Assembly (NCBI GenBank): GCA_946184295.1
Contig: CAMHEZ010000016.1
Span: forward strand, 1 to 52,348
Direction of reading: 5' to 3'
Length of the DNA: 52,348 nucleotides
Origin: an uncultured Clostridia bacterium
GTDB lineage: Bacteria > Bacillota > Clostridia > Oscillospirales > Acutalibacteraceae
Shown: positions 17,597-26,376 of the stretch, piece after piece
How the letters are laid out: each line of letters begins with the position of its first letter
Numbering within the stretch: position 1 is the first letter of the stretch
Position numbers and translations under genes: made by a program
The notes under the pieces: generated by a model
The model's input: only the letters and a program-made list of their open reading frames with translations
What the model was told of the DNA's origin: nothing
Database searches by the model: none

Positions 17597-17641
17597 GAGG
17601 AGTCAGGAGTGATTTTGTCAACTCCTGACTCCTCACTTTTT
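17597..17641 (+). terminator. Rho-independent terminator
   Basis: A perfect 14-bp stem, GAGGAGTCAGGAGT at 17597-17610 and ACTCCTGACTCCTC at 17621-17634, followed by ACTTTTTTG. Serves the HAD phosphatase and probably the plsY-gpsA transcripts. Confidence 0.93.
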
Positions 17642-17665
17642 TGTCCATTGTTCATAAAATTGTTG

Positions 17666-17694
17666 TTGCAATTATCGGATAAATATAGTATTAT
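17666..17694 (+). promoter_or_regulatory. Sigma-A promoter of the nitroreductase gene
   Basis: TTGCAA at 17666-17671 and TATTAT at 17689-17694 with a 17-bp spacer. Confidence 0.7.
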
Positions 17695-17735
17695 TATTTA
17701 GTGAATTTAACAGGGTGAGGAGTGTGAACGGCAAA

Positions 17736-18488
17736 ATGGAGATGAAAGACGCGATTGTGGCGCGGCGTTCCGTGCGAACGTACACGGGGGAACCGCTGCG
17801 GGAATCGGTGTATGACGGTCTGACTGCGTTCATTGCGGCGTTGAAACCGCTGCATGACGATATTCCCGTGGACATCGAGCTGTGCGACCGGGAGGACTTT
17901 GACAAAGATTTTGCGCGATCTTATCTTTGCCGCGCCCACAATTTTGTGGTGCTGCGTTCCGCGACCAACGCGCGGGGCTATTTGCAGAATGTCGGCTTTA
18001 TCGGCGAGCAGCTGATTCTCTGGCTGACGCATGTCGGTCTGGGTACCTGTTGGTGTGGACTGGTCAAGCCAAACCGGCCGCCCGCAAGGGGAGAGCTGCC
18101 CTACGTCATTACGATTCAGTTCGGACGTCCCGACAATGCGCCGTTCCGACGGCTCCCCGAGGAAGCGCCCCGTAAAAAGCTGCATGAGGTCGTGCTTAAC
18201 AAGATCAGCTGTCCGGAATTTCTGCCGCTGCTCGACGCGGGGCGGCTGGCGCCGTCAGCGCTGAATTTGCAGCCGGTGCGCTATTATAGCGATCAGGATG
18301 CGCTGTATATCTGCCGCACGTCTCCGCCGTTTAGCAATCAGGCGCTGGACAAAATGCAGCAGATCGACGTAGGAGCGGCAATGGCGAATATGTTTGTGCA
18401 AAGCGGTGGCGCCTGCACCTTCGCCCGACAGGAGCATCCACCCGAGCTGCCGCAGGGCTGCTTGTATGAGTATACCGTGAAAATATAA
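17736..18488 (+). CDS. Nitroreductase family protein (TM1586-type, FMN-binding)
   Basis: A 250-residue protein with the nitroreductase fold, of the two-half TM1586 type. MKDAIVARRSVRTYTG at the start is the FMN-binding N-terminus, GFIGEQLILWLTHVGLGTCW is the central helix, and AGRLAPSALNLQPVRYY (about residue 171) is a second FMN-site signature. Members reduce flavins, nitroaromatics or quinones with NAD(P)H, but the physiological substrate is usually unknown. Start choice is uncertain: ATG 17736 lies 13 bases after GAGGAG, with GTG 17724 and ATG 17742 as alternatives. Confidence 0.85.
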   Translation: MEMKDAIVARRSVRTYTGEPLRESVYDGLTAFIAALKPLHDDIPVDIELCDREDFDKDFARSYLCRAHNFVVLRSATNARGYLQNVGFIGEQLILWLTHVGLGTCWCGLVKPNRPPARGELPYVITIQFGRPDNAPFRRLPEEAPRKKLHEVVLNKISCPEFLPLLDAGRLAPSALNLQPVRYYSDQDALYICRTSPPFSNQALDKMQQIDVGAAMANMFVQSGGACTFARQEHPPELPQGCLYEYTVKI

Positions 18489-18548
18489 TGCGTCATTCGT
18501 CACCATACAGACGGACAGGCGCAGGAATTGATTTGGAGGTTCAATAAT

Positions 18549-19628
18549 ATGGCAAAACGCAGAGTGGGAATTTTGACCAGCGGCGGCGACTGCCCCGGAT
18601 TGAATGCCGCGATCCGCGGCGTGGCTTACGCGTCCTTCAACCTGATGGACGTGGAATTTGTGGGGATTAACGACGGCTACAAGGGTCTGATCGACGGCAC
18701 CTATCATGTGATGAAGCCGGATGATTTTTCGGGTCTGCTGACCCTCGGCGGCACGATTCTCGGCACCAGCCGTCAGCCTTACCGCAATATGCGCGTTATC
18801 GAGCAGGACAATGTCGATAAGGTGGCTGCGATGAAGAAGCATTACAAAGAGATGAAGCTGGACTGTCTCATTACGCTCGGCGGCAACGGCACCCACAAAA
18901 CAGCCAATCTGCTGAGTGAGGAAGGGCTGAATGTCATCGGTCTGCCCAAGACCATCGACAACGACATCTACGGCACCGACGTGACCTTCGGTTTCCACAG
19001 TGCGGTGGACATTGCCACCGACGTGGTAGACCGTATCCATACCACCGCCAACAGCCACGGTCGCGTGATGGTCATCGAGGTCATGGGCAACAAGGCCGGC
19101 TGGCTCACGCTGTATGCCGGTATCGGCGGCGGCGCGGACGTGATTCTGCTCCCCGAAATCCCCTATGATATCGAGAGAGTCATTGAGACAGTCGAGAAGC
19201 GCACCAGCAAAAAGCGCAAGTTCAGCATTATCTGCGTGGCGGAAGGCGCGATGGATCTGGAAGAATCCGTCATGAAGAAGAAGAAGCGCATGGAGAAGCG
19301 CGCGGCGGAGAATTACGCGTCGGTCAGCTACCGCGTGGCGGATCAGATTCAGAAGGCCACCGGTATGGAAGCACGTGTTGTGGTGCCCGGACATTATCAG
19401 AGAGGCGGTTCGCCGTCGGCCTATGACCGTGTGCTGGCTACCCAGTTCGGCGCATATGCTGCCAAACTCATCAAGGATGAAAATTACGGCAATACGGTTG
19501 CCATGATCGACGGCAAGGTCGGCTGCAACCCCCTGATCGACATTGCAGGCAAAACAAAGTTTGTTCCCGCCGACAGTGAAATCGTCAAGACAGCCAAGGT
19601 CACTGGCATTTGCTTTGGTGACAAATAA
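18549..19628 (+). CDS. pfkA: 6-phosphofructokinase
   Basis: Phosphorylates fructose 6-phosphate to fructose 1,6-bisphosphate, the committed step of glycolysis. The 359-residue protein has the N-terminal GGDCPGLNAAIRG, the donor-site segment GGNGTHKTA (about residue 111), PKTIDNDI (about 133, catalytic Asp), MGNKAGWL and PGHYQRGGSPSAYDR. Gly at the second donor position with Lys in PKTIDND is the combination of the mixed group III of this family, whose members may use ATP or pyrophosphate, so the phosphoryl donor is not settled. ATG 18549 has TTGGAGG upstream. It lies directly before the glycogen cluster, 159 bases from glgB. Confidence 0.93.
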   Translation: MAKRRVGILTSGGDCPGLNAAIRGVAYASFNLMDVEFVGINDGYKGLIDGTYHVMKPDDFSGLLTLGGTILGTSRQPYRNMRVIEQDNVDKVAAMKKHYKEMKLDCLITLGGNGTHKTANLLSEEGLNVIGLPKTIDNDIYGTDVTFGFHSAVDIATDVVDRIHTTANSHGRVMVIEVMGNKAGWLTLYAGIGGGADVILLPEIPYDIERVIETVEKRTSKKRKFSIICVAEGAMDLEESVMKKKKRMEKRAAENYASVSYRVADQIQKATGMEARVVVPGHYQRGGSPSAYDRVLATQFGAYAAKLIKDENYGNTVAMIDGKVGCNPLIDIAGKTKFVPADSEIVKTAKVTGICFGDK

Positions 19629-19698
19629 GAAACTAATCAAAAATACCAAATTTAGAGCGGAATATAAACAAAAATTGTAAGAAAAATGCTAAAAAGGC

Positions 19699-19730
19699 TT
19701 GCAATTTGCAAGAATATTTGTTATTATAAT
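19699..19730 (+). promoter_or_regulatory. Probable promoter of the glycogen cluster
   Basis: TTGCAA at 19699-19704 with TATTAT at 19722-19727 (17-bp spacer) or the overlapping TATAAT at 19725-19730 (20-bp spacer). The region 19629-19787 is AT-rich and otherwise featureless. Confidence 0.6.
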
Positions 19731-19787
19731 TGTAACCATAGAATTTTTGGTGAAATTTGGGTTATTATTTTTTAGGAGTTGAATTTA

Positions 19788-22190
19788 ATGAGCAATGAAA
19801 GAAACATCTCATCCAGCGGAAGTTTGGCACAGCACCTTTTTTACGAAGGCAAAAATGTTCGTGCCTACGAGTATTTAGGTGCGCATCGCCAAAGTGACGG
19901 GAACGTTGTGTTCCGCACATGGGCTCCTAATGCGAAAGCGATTTCCGTGGTAGGCGACTTCAACGGCTGGAATCCGCAGGCCAATTACATGGTCAAGTGC
20001 AACAACGGCGGCGTGTGGGAATGCGAAATTGAGAACGTCGGCGATTTCTGCGTTTATAAGTACTGTGTAGAGGCCGATTACGGCACCACCACGCTCAAGA
20101 GCGACCCCTACGGCTATCACTTTGAGACCCGTCCCTCCAATGCCACCAGATTCTATAACCTCGACGGTTACGAGTGGCACGATCAGGCTTGGCAGGAGAA
20201 GCAGACTCCCAACAAGCAGGATAAGCCCATGAATATCTATGAGATGCACGCCGGTTCCTGGAGAACCTATCCCGACGGCAATCCCTTTGGTTACGTCAAG
20301 CTGGCCGAGGAACTGGTGCCCTATCTCAAAGAAATGAATTACACCCATGTGGAACTGATGCCGATGACCGAGTATCCCTTTGACGGTTCCTGGGGTTATC
20401 AGGTCTGCGGCTACTATGCTCCCACATCCCGCTACGGTGAGCCGAAGGAGTTTATGCAGTTTGTGGATATTCTCCATCAGAACGGCATCGGCGTCATCAT
20501 GGACTGGGTGCCCGCTCACTTCCCCAAGGACGCACACGGTCTCTATCGCTTCGACGGCACGCCTACATACGAGTATTCGGATTGGCGCAAGGGCGAGCAT
20601 AAAGAGTGGGGTACCTGCGTATTTGATTTCGGACGCAATGAAGTGCGTTCCTTCCTGATCTCGAATGCGCTGTTCTGGCTCGACAAGTATCACATTGACG
20701 GTTTGCGCGTGGACGCGGTAGCTTCCATGCTTTACCTTGACTACAACCGCAACAACGGCGAATGGATGCCCAACATCTATGGCGGTCATGAGAATCTGGA
20801 AGCAGTGGAATTTCTCCAGATGCTCAACAACTTTGTCAAAGAGTACTATCCCAACGCGATGATGATCGCCGAGGAATCCACCGCGTGGGCCAAGGTCACA
20901 GGTGACCCCGCAGACGGCGGTCTGGGCTTCACTTTCAAGTGGAATATGGGATGGATGAATGATTCGCTCCGTTATTTCTCGATGGATCCGGTCTATCGTT
21001 CCTACGATCATAACCTGCTCACCTTCTCACTGATGTATGCCTTCTCCGAGCACTTTGTTCTGGCGCTTTCTCACGATGAAGTGGTGTACGGCAAGGCTTC
21101 TATGATTCAGAAGATGCCCGGCGATTACGATATGAAGTTCGCGGGTCTGAGAGCCTTCATGTCTTATGTCATGGCGCACCCCGGCAAGAAGCTCAGCTTC
21201 ATGGGCGCGGAGTTCGGTCAGTTCGACGAATGGAACTATCAGAAACAGCTTGACTGGAACCTGCTTCAGTATCCCATGCACAGCAAGCTGAAGGATTTCA
21301 ACAAGCAACTCAATAAATTCTACCTCGATCACCCCGAATTTTGGGAGATCGACGACAACTGGACCGGCTTCCAGTGGATTGCGCTGGATGACTATCAGCA
21401 GAGCGTCATCAGCTTCCGCAGAATTGACAAGCTTGGCAACGAGATCATCGTTATCTGCAACTTCTGCCCGGTCAGACGCGAATGCTATCGCATTGGCGTG
21501 CCGGTACACGGCCGTTATACGCAGGTCTTCTCTTCCGACGCGATGGAATTTGGCGGCAGCGGCGAGGACAACGGCACCATCACCAGCGACGAGATGCTCC
21601 CGCTGCATGATCTTGACCAGTCCATCGGTATCAACCTCCCCGCACTCTCGGTGCAGTACTTCCAGTTGACTGCCAAGCTGCCCAAGAAGAAGAAAAGAAT
21701 CGTCAAGGAAGGTCCCGACGGCGTGGCCATCGAGATTGTTGATATCACCGAGGAAGATATTGCGGCCGAGGCTGAAGCCGAGGCTACGGTTGAGGCGGAG
21801 GCACCTGCTGAAGAAGCACCCGCAGAGGAAAAGCCCGCACCCAAGAAGCGCGCAGGACGCGCCAAGAAGGTAGCCGAGCCTGCCAAGGAGACGCCTGCGG
21901 AGGAAAAACCCGCTCCCAAGAAGCGCGGTTCCAAGGCAAAGAAGGCAGCCGAGACTGTTGAGACCGAAGAGAAGCCCGCACCCAAAAAGCGCGCTTCCAG
22001 GGCTAAGAAAGCGGCCGAGCCGGAAGTGAACGCGGAAGATGCGCCTGTTGCCGAGGAGAAGCCCGCCTCCAAGCGGCGCGGCGGCGGCAGACCCAAGAAG
22101 GCAGCCGCCCCGGAAGTGAAGGCGGAAGAAGCCCCCGCCGCGGAAACTCCTGTTGAGGTAGCCGCAGAGGCTCCGTCCACCGAAGAATAA
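19788..22190 (+). CDS. glgB: 1,4-alpha-glucan branching enzyme with a long Lys/Ala/Pro/Glu-rich C-terminal tail
   Basis: Forms the alpha-1,6 branches of glycogen. The enzyme part (about residues 1-630) has a CBM48 domain (VFRTWAPNAKAISVVGDFNG) and a GH13 catalytic barrel with DWVPAHF (about 238), GLRVDAVASM (about 304, nucleophile Asp), AEEST (about 360, acid Glu) and LSHDE (about 428). It continues with about 170 extra residues: a basic stretch LPKKKKR, then an acidic segment, then four imperfect repeats of EEKPAPKKR...AKKAAE, the last reading RGGGRPKKA, and an acidic end. That tail resembles the low-complexity tails of histone-H1-like proteins, is absent from typical GlgB, and is probably disordered. 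ATG 19788 has AGGAG 9 bases upstream; a TTG at 19779 is less likely. Confidence 0.95.
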   Translation: MSNERNISSSGSLAQHLFYEGKNVRAYEYLGAHRQSDGNVVFRTWAPNAKAISVVGDFNGWNPQANYMVKCNNGGVWECEIENVGDFCVYKYCVEADYGTTTLKSDPYGYHFETRPSNATRFYNLDGYEWHDQAWQEKQTPNKQDKPMNIYEMHAGSWRTYPDGNPFGYVKLAEELVPYLKEMNYTHVELMPMTEYPFDGSWGYQVCGYYAPTSRYGEPKEFMQFVDILHQNGIGVIMDWVPAHFPKDAHGLYRFDGTPTYEYSDWRKGEHKEWGTCVFDFGRNEVRSFLISNALFWLDKYHIDGLRVDAVASMLYLDYNRNNGEWMPNIYGGHENLEAVEFLQMLNNFVKEYYPNAMMIAEESTAWAKVTGDPADGGLGFTFKWNMGWMNDSLRYFSMDPVYRSYDHNLLTFSLMYAFSEHFVLALSHDEVVYGKASMIQKMPGDYDMKFAGLRAFMSYVMAHPGKKLSFMGAEFGQFDEWNYQKQLDWNLLQYPMHSKLKDFNKQLNKFYLDHPEFWEIDDNWTGFQWIALDDYQQSVISFRRIDKLGNEIIVICNFCPVRRECYRIGVPVHGRYTQVFSSDAMEFGGSGEDNGTITSDEMLPLHDLDQSIGINLPALSVQYFQLTAKLPKKKKRIVKEGPDGVAIEIVDITEEDIAAEAEAEATVEAEAPAEEAPAEEKPAPKKRAGRAKKVAEPAKETPAEEKPAPKKRGSKAKKAAETVETEEKPAPKKRASRAKKAAEPEVNAEDAPVAEEKPASKRRGGGRPKKAAAPEVKAEEAPAAETPVEVAAEAPSTEE

Positions 22191-22238
22191 TCGAGAGTCT
22201 GTGAGCATATGTTTGAATGCCCGCTGATTTGACAATAC

Positions 22239-22290
22239 CGACCGTCTCGGCGCAGGCGTGTGCCGAGACGGTCGCGGGAATGGTTCCCGC
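22239..22290 (+). terminator. Tandem hairpins between glgB and glgC
   Basis: A 13-bp perfect stem (CGACCGTCTCGGC at 22239-22251 with GCCGAGACGGTCG at 22262-22274) followed at once by a second, 7-bp stem (GCGGGAA/TTCCCGC, 22274-22290). There is no T run, so this is more likely an RNA processing or stability element than a strong terminator. The 204-bp gap otherwise shows no gene. Confidence 0.6.
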
Positions 22291-22394
22291 AATTCTCTCA
22301 ACAAATGTGTGCGGCTTGGTGTGATGACGCTGCGTGAAGCGTATCGGCACGAGTCGCAACATGAATTTATCAAACGCAAGGAGGAATTCACAAG

Positions 22395-23612
22395 ATGTAT
22401 CCAAAGCAGGAATGTATTGCGATGCTGCTGGCCGGCGGACAGGGCAGCAGACTTTACGCTTTGACTAAAAAAATCGCAAAGCCCGCCGTACCGTTTGGCG
22501 GCAAATACAGAATCATCGACTACCCGCTGTCCAACTGTGTTAATTCCGGTATCGACACAGTCGGCGTGCTGACCCAGTATCAGCCGCTGGTTCTCAACGA
22601 TTACTTGGGCAACGGTCAGCCGTGGGATCTCGATACCATGTACGGCGGCGTTCACGCGCTGCCCCCCTATCAGGGCACACATGGCGCCGACTGGTACAAG
22701 GGTACCGCCAACGCCATTTATCAGAATATTCCCTTCATCGAGAGATACAACCCCGATTATGTGGTGATTCTCTCGGGCGACCATATCTACAAGATGGACT
22801 ACTCCGAAATGCTCGCCTATCACAAGGCGCATAAGGCCGCCTGCACCATCGCCGCCTATCAGGTGCCGATGGAAGAAGCGTCCCGTTTCGGTATTTTGAA
22901 CTGCAACGAGGACGCCACCATCTACGAGTTCGACGAGAAGCCGAAGGTGCCCAAGAGCAACAACGCCTCTATGGGTATCTATGTGTTCAGCTGGGACAAG
23001 CTGCGCAAGTATCTGGAAATGGACGAGGCTAACCCTGACAGCAGCAACGACTTCGGTAAGGACGTGCTGCCCGCTATGCTCAACGCCGGCGAAAAGATGG
23101 TCGCGTGGAAATTCGAGGGCTACTGGAAGGACGTGGGAACGATTGATTCCCTTTGGGAGGCCAATATGGACCTGCTCGACCCCAGAGATCCGCTGAATAT
23201 GTCCGACCCGTCCTGGCGTATTTACACCCGCAACCCGGTCATGCCGCCCCATTTCCTCGGGCGCAACGCGGTTTGCCAGAATTCGCTCATCACCGAAGGC
23301 TGCGTGGTCAACGGTGAGCTGGAATTTGCCATTTTGTTTGAAGGCGTCACGGTGGAAACCGGCGCCAAGATTACCGATTCCATCATCATGCCCGGCGCCA
23401 AAATTATGGAAGGCGCGGTAGTACAGTATGCCATCGTTGCGGAAGACGCTGTGATCGGACCCGGCGCTGTGGTCGGCGAGCGTCCCGAAGACGTCGAAAA
23501 TAAGGACGATTGGGGCATCGCGGTCATCGGCGGCGGCATAAAGGTCGGCGCGAATGCCGTGGTCAAGGCAAAGGCAATGGTGGAAGAGGACGTTCCGGAG
23601 GTGACAAAGTAA
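22395..23612 (+). CDS. glgC: Glucose-1-phosphate adenylyltransferase, catalytic subunit GlgC
   Basis: Makes ADP-glucose from ATP and glucose 1-phosphate, the committed step of glycogen synthesis. In 405 residues it shows the nucleotide loop [12 protein letters not shown] (about residue 14), [24 protein letters not shown] (catalytic Asp, about 131), EFDEKPK (glucose 1-phosphate site) and a C-terminal left-handed beta-helix with repeated hexads (about residues 290-405). AAGGAGG precedes the ATG. Its stop overlaps the glgD start by one base (TAATG), which implies translational coupling of the two subunits. Confidence 0.96.
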   Translation: MYPKQECIAMLLAGGQGSRLYALTKKIAKPAVPFGGKYRIIDYPLSNCVNSGIDTVGVLTQYQPLVLNDYLGNGQPWDLDTMYGGVHALPPYQGTHGADWYKGTANAIYQNIPFIERYNPDYVVILSGDHIYKMDYSEMLAYHKAHKAACTIAAYQVPMEEASRFGILNCNEDATIYEFDEKPKVPKSNNASMGIYVFSWDKLRKYLEMDEANPDSSNDFGKDVLPAMLNAGEKMVAWKFEGYWKDVGTIDSLWEANMDLLDPRDPLNMSDPSWRIYTRNPVMPPHFLGRNAVCQNSLITEGCVVNGELEFAILFEGVTVETGAKITDSIIMPGAKIMEGAVVQYAIVAEDAVIGPGAVVGERPEDVENKDDWGIAVIGGGIKVGANAVVKAKAMVEEDVPEVTK

Positions 23613-24727
23613 TGAGAGGTAACAATGTTGTCGGTATCATTTTTTCCAATATGCACGATGACGCGCTCCGCGAAGTGACCAGCATCAGAACGTTCGGCTC
23701 AGTGCCTTTCGGCGGTCGCTACCGCACCATCGACTTCCCGCTGTCCAACATGGTCAATTCGGGTGTCAATAAGGTGGGCGTCATCACCAAGAGTAACTAT
23801 CAGTCGCTCATGGATCACCTCGGCTCCGGCAAGGCGTGGGATCTGTCCCGCAAGAGAGAGGGTCTGTTCATTCTGCCTCCTTTCGGCAACGGCAATTCCA
23901 TGTATAACAACCGTATCGAGGCGCTCGACGGCATTTCCAACTTCCTCCAGAACTGTCAGGAGGAATATGTGATTTTGGCCGACTGTGACATGATCTGCAA
24001 TCTCGATTTCAAGAAGGTGCTGGACGCACATCTGGACAATAACGCGGATATCACGGTGGTCTATCATCACAGCGAAATGCCCAAAGCACTCACCGAAGCG
24101 GTGGTGCTTGAGCTCAACGGTCAGGGCAAGGTCACCGATCTGGTCGCCGGCATCAATAAAGACGGCAAGTGCGACTGGGGCATGGGCATTTATGTCATGA
24201 AGAAGGACTTCCTCCAGAAGGTCATCAGCGAGGCCATCGGCCGCAATCGCAACAACTTTGTGCGCGATATTCTCCAGCGCGGTGTGTTGGAAAACAAAAT
24301 CTACGGCTATAAGTTTGATGGCTATGTGAGCGCGATTGATTCTGTGCAGTCCTACTTCAGGGCAAATATGGATCTCATGAGCATGGACGTTCTCAAGGAT
24401 CTCTTTAATGCCATGCGTCCGATTTATACCAAGGTCAGAGACGAAATGCCCGCCAAGTACGGCCTCGGCTCGGTGGTTAAAAATTCCATTATCGCCGATG
24501 GTTGCGTCATCGAAGGCGAGGTGGAGAACTGCGTGCTGTTCCGGGGCGTTCGCGTGGGCAAGGGTGCCAAGATCTCCAATTGTATCATCATGCAGGACAC
24601 TGTGATCGGAGACAATACGGCGCTGGATTATATCATCAGCGATAAGGACGTTGTATTTAGCGATGGAAAGTCCCTGATTGGCGCGGATTCCTATCCGATG
24701 TACGTCACCAAGGGCAGTGTTGTGTAA
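23612..24727 (+). CDS. glgD: Glucose-1-phosphate adenylyltransferase, regulatory subunit GlgD
   Basis: Partner of GlgC in Firmicutes. The 371-residue protein keeps the overall fold (GGRYRTIDFPLSN, ILADCDMICNLDF, C-terminal beta-helix) but the N-terminal nucleotide loop is degenerate: GIIFSNMHDDALREVT replaces the GGxGxRL loop of GlgC, so it is probably not catalytic by itself and instead adjusts GlgC in a mixed tetramer. The start at 23612 shares its A with the glgC stop codon; a longer in-frame version inside glgC has no family resemblance. Confidence 0.94.
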   Translation: MRGNNVVGIIFSNMHDDALREVTSIRTFGSVPFGGRYRTIDFPLSNMVNSGVNKVGVITKSNYQSLMDHLGSGKAWDLSRKREGLFILPPFGNGNSMYNNRIEALDGISNFLQNCQEEYVILADCDMICNLDFKKVLDAHLDNNADITVVYHHSEMPKALTEAVVLELNGQGKVTDLVAGINKDGKCDWGMGIYVMKKDFLQKVISEAIGRNRNNFVRDILQRGVLENKIYGYKFDGYVSAIDSVQSYFRANMDLMSMDVLKDLFNAMRPIYTKVRDEMPAKYGLGSVVKNSIIADGCVIEGEVENCVLFRGVRVGKGAKISNCIIMQDTVIGDNTALDYIISDKDVVFSDGKSLIGADSYPMYVTKGSVV

Positions 24728-24754
24728 ATTTGGCGGTGTAAATCTTGCGATGAG

Positions 24755-24793
24755 CCGTGCGGTACGCTGTATCGTTGTGTCCGCACGGTTTTT
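24755..24793 (+). terminator. Rho-independent terminator between glgD and glgA
   Basis: An 8-bp perfect stem, CCGTGCGG at 24755-24762 and CCGCACGG at 24781-24788, followed by TTTTT. It would reduce or stop read-through from glgBCD into glgA. No clear separate promoter for glgA is visible in the 32 bases after it. Confidence 0.8.
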
Positions 24794-24825
24794 GCAAAGA
24801 ATTGAGTGAGGACGGTCATTAAGTT

Positions 24826-26265
24826 ATGAGAGTTTTATATGTTACAAGCGAGGCAGTGCCTTTTGCCTCCTCGGGGGCTCTGGCCGAAACCGCCAGCAGC
24901 TTTGCCTATGCCATGCGCCAGCGGCTGGTGACATGCCGCGTGGTGCTGCCGCTGTACGAGGCGATTCCGCAGGAACTCAAGGATAACATGAGGTTTATCG
25001 CCAGCCTGTCAGTGCCGGTGGCGTGGCGGCGTCAGTATTGCGGCGTGTTTGAGTCGCGGTACAAGGGCGTGACGTATTACTTCATCGACAACCAGTATTA
25101 CTTCAAGCGCAAGGGCTTCTACGGTCATTATGATGATGCCGAGAGATTTGCGTTCTTCTCACGCGCCGTTCTTGAAATGCTGCCTTATATTGATTATCAG
25201 CCTGACATCATTCACGCGAATGACTGGCAGACGGCGCTGGTGCCGGTGTATTACGATCTGTTCTACGGACAGAATGAGTGGTATCGCGGTATCAAAACCG
25301 TGTTCACCATTCACAGCATTCAGTATCAGGGCAAGTACGGCATGGAGCTGGCGGAGGAAGTGCTGGGCATTCCCTCTGAGCGGCAGGGCGTGATTGAATT
25401 TGACGGTTGTATCAACCTGCTCAAAGCCGCGATCGAAACCGCGCACAAGGTCACAACCCTCAGCGCCACCTATGCGCAGGAGCTGCGCGACCCGTGGTTT
25501 GCCTGCGGGCTGGACGCGATAATCCGCGAGAGATCGTGGAAGATACAGGGTATTCTCAACGGTTTGGATACCGCGAGCTATAATCCGGCGACTGACGCGA
25601 TGCTGTATGCGCAGTACGATCAGGATACGTTCGCCGAAGGCAAGGCGATTAATAAGCGCGAGCTGCAAAAACGCCTTTATTTGCCTGAGCGCGACGACGT
25701 GCCCATGATCGGCATGGTCACGCCGATGGTGGCGTCCAAGGGGCTTGACCTGCTCCGCGAAGTGCTCGACGAGTTGCTCCAGTACAGCGATGTGCAGTTT
25801 GTGATTCTCGGTTCGGGCGACTGGGAGTATGAGTCCTATTTCAAAGAGATGCAGGAGCGTTACAGAGACAAGTGTGTCGCCTGCTTTGGCTTTATTCCCG
25901 AGCTGGCGCGCAAAATCTACGCGGCGAGCGATATGTTCCTGATTCCCTCCAAGAGCGAACCGGGTGGCAATACCCAGATGATCGCACTACGTTATGGTGC
26001 GGTGCCGATTGTCCGCGAAACAGGCAGTCTGCGTGACACCGTGTTCGACAGCGAGGACGGCTACGGCAACGGATTTGTCTTCCAAGCTTATGACAGCCGT
26101 CAGATGATTAATGCTGTTTACCGGGCCTTGGGCGGTTATTCAAATAGCTACGGTTGGAATATTCTGACAGAACGTGCCATGTTGTGTGACAATACATGGA
26201 ATAAGAGCGCAAAGCAGTATCTCAATCTGTATCAGGAATTGCTCAACGAGCAATCTGCCAATTAG
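24826..26265 (+). CDS. glgA: Glycogen synthase-like GT5 glycosyltransferase
   Basis: A 479-residue GT5-type transferase expected to elongate alpha-1,4 glucan from ADP-glucose. The GT-B fold is evident: MRVLYVTSEAVPFASSG start, DIIHANDWQTALVP (about residue 127), TIHSIQYQGKYG (about 164), VTPMVASKGLDLL (conserved Lys, about 304) and IPSKSEPGGNTQMIALRYG (conserved Glu, about 376). The ADP-glucose loop near residue 15, normally KTGGL, reads SSGAL here, and the Cys usual after the EP of the C-terminal motif is Gly. It may be an active divergent form, or a second synthase with another donor or role. It is the last gene of the glg cluster. Confidence 0.87.
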   Translation: MRVLYVTSEAVPFASSGALAETASSFAYAMRQRLVTCRVVLPLYEAIPQELKDNMRFIASLSVPVAWRRQYCGVFESRYKGVTYYFIDNQYYFKRKGFYGHYDDAERFAFFSRAVLEMLPYIDYQPDIIHANDWQTALVPVYYDLFYGQNEWYRGIKTVFTIHSIQYQGKYGMELAEEVLGIPSERQGVIEFDGCINLLKAAIETAHKVTTLSATYAQELRDPWFACGLDAIIRERSWKIQGILNGLDTASYNPATDAMLYAQYDQDTFAEGKAINKRELQKRLYLPERDDVPMIGMVTPMVASKGLDLLREVLDELLQYSDVQFVILGSGDWEYESYFKEMQERYRDKCVACFGFIPELARKIYAASDMFLIPSKSEPGGNTQMIALRYGAVPIVRETGSLRDTVFDSEDGYGNGFVFQAYDSRQMINAVYRALGGYSNSYGWNILTERAMLCDNTWNKSAKQYLNLYQELLNEQSAN

Positions 26266-26276
26266 CAATCAAAAGA

Positions 26277-26312
26277 GACCGTGTGGATCATCAGTGGTCC
26301 GCACGGTCCGTT
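26277..26312 (+). terminator. Terminator after glgA
   Basis: GACCGTGTGGA pairs with TCCGCACGGTC (one G-T pair), followed by CGTTTGTTT. The T run is weak. Confidence 0.65.
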
Positions 26313-26336
26313 TGTTTATGTGGGGGAGAGAAGAAA

Positions 26337-26376
26337 AAAACAATCTGCGCGAATATAATCGGAACAGATTGTTTTA
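26337..26376 (-). terminator. Terminator of the XRE regulator gene, overlapping its stop codon
   Basis: A 10-bp stem AAACAATCTG / CAGATTGTTT spanning 26338-26374. Read on the minus strand it is followed by TTTTTTCTTC. The outer arm includes the stop codon of the regulator. Confidence 0.75.
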
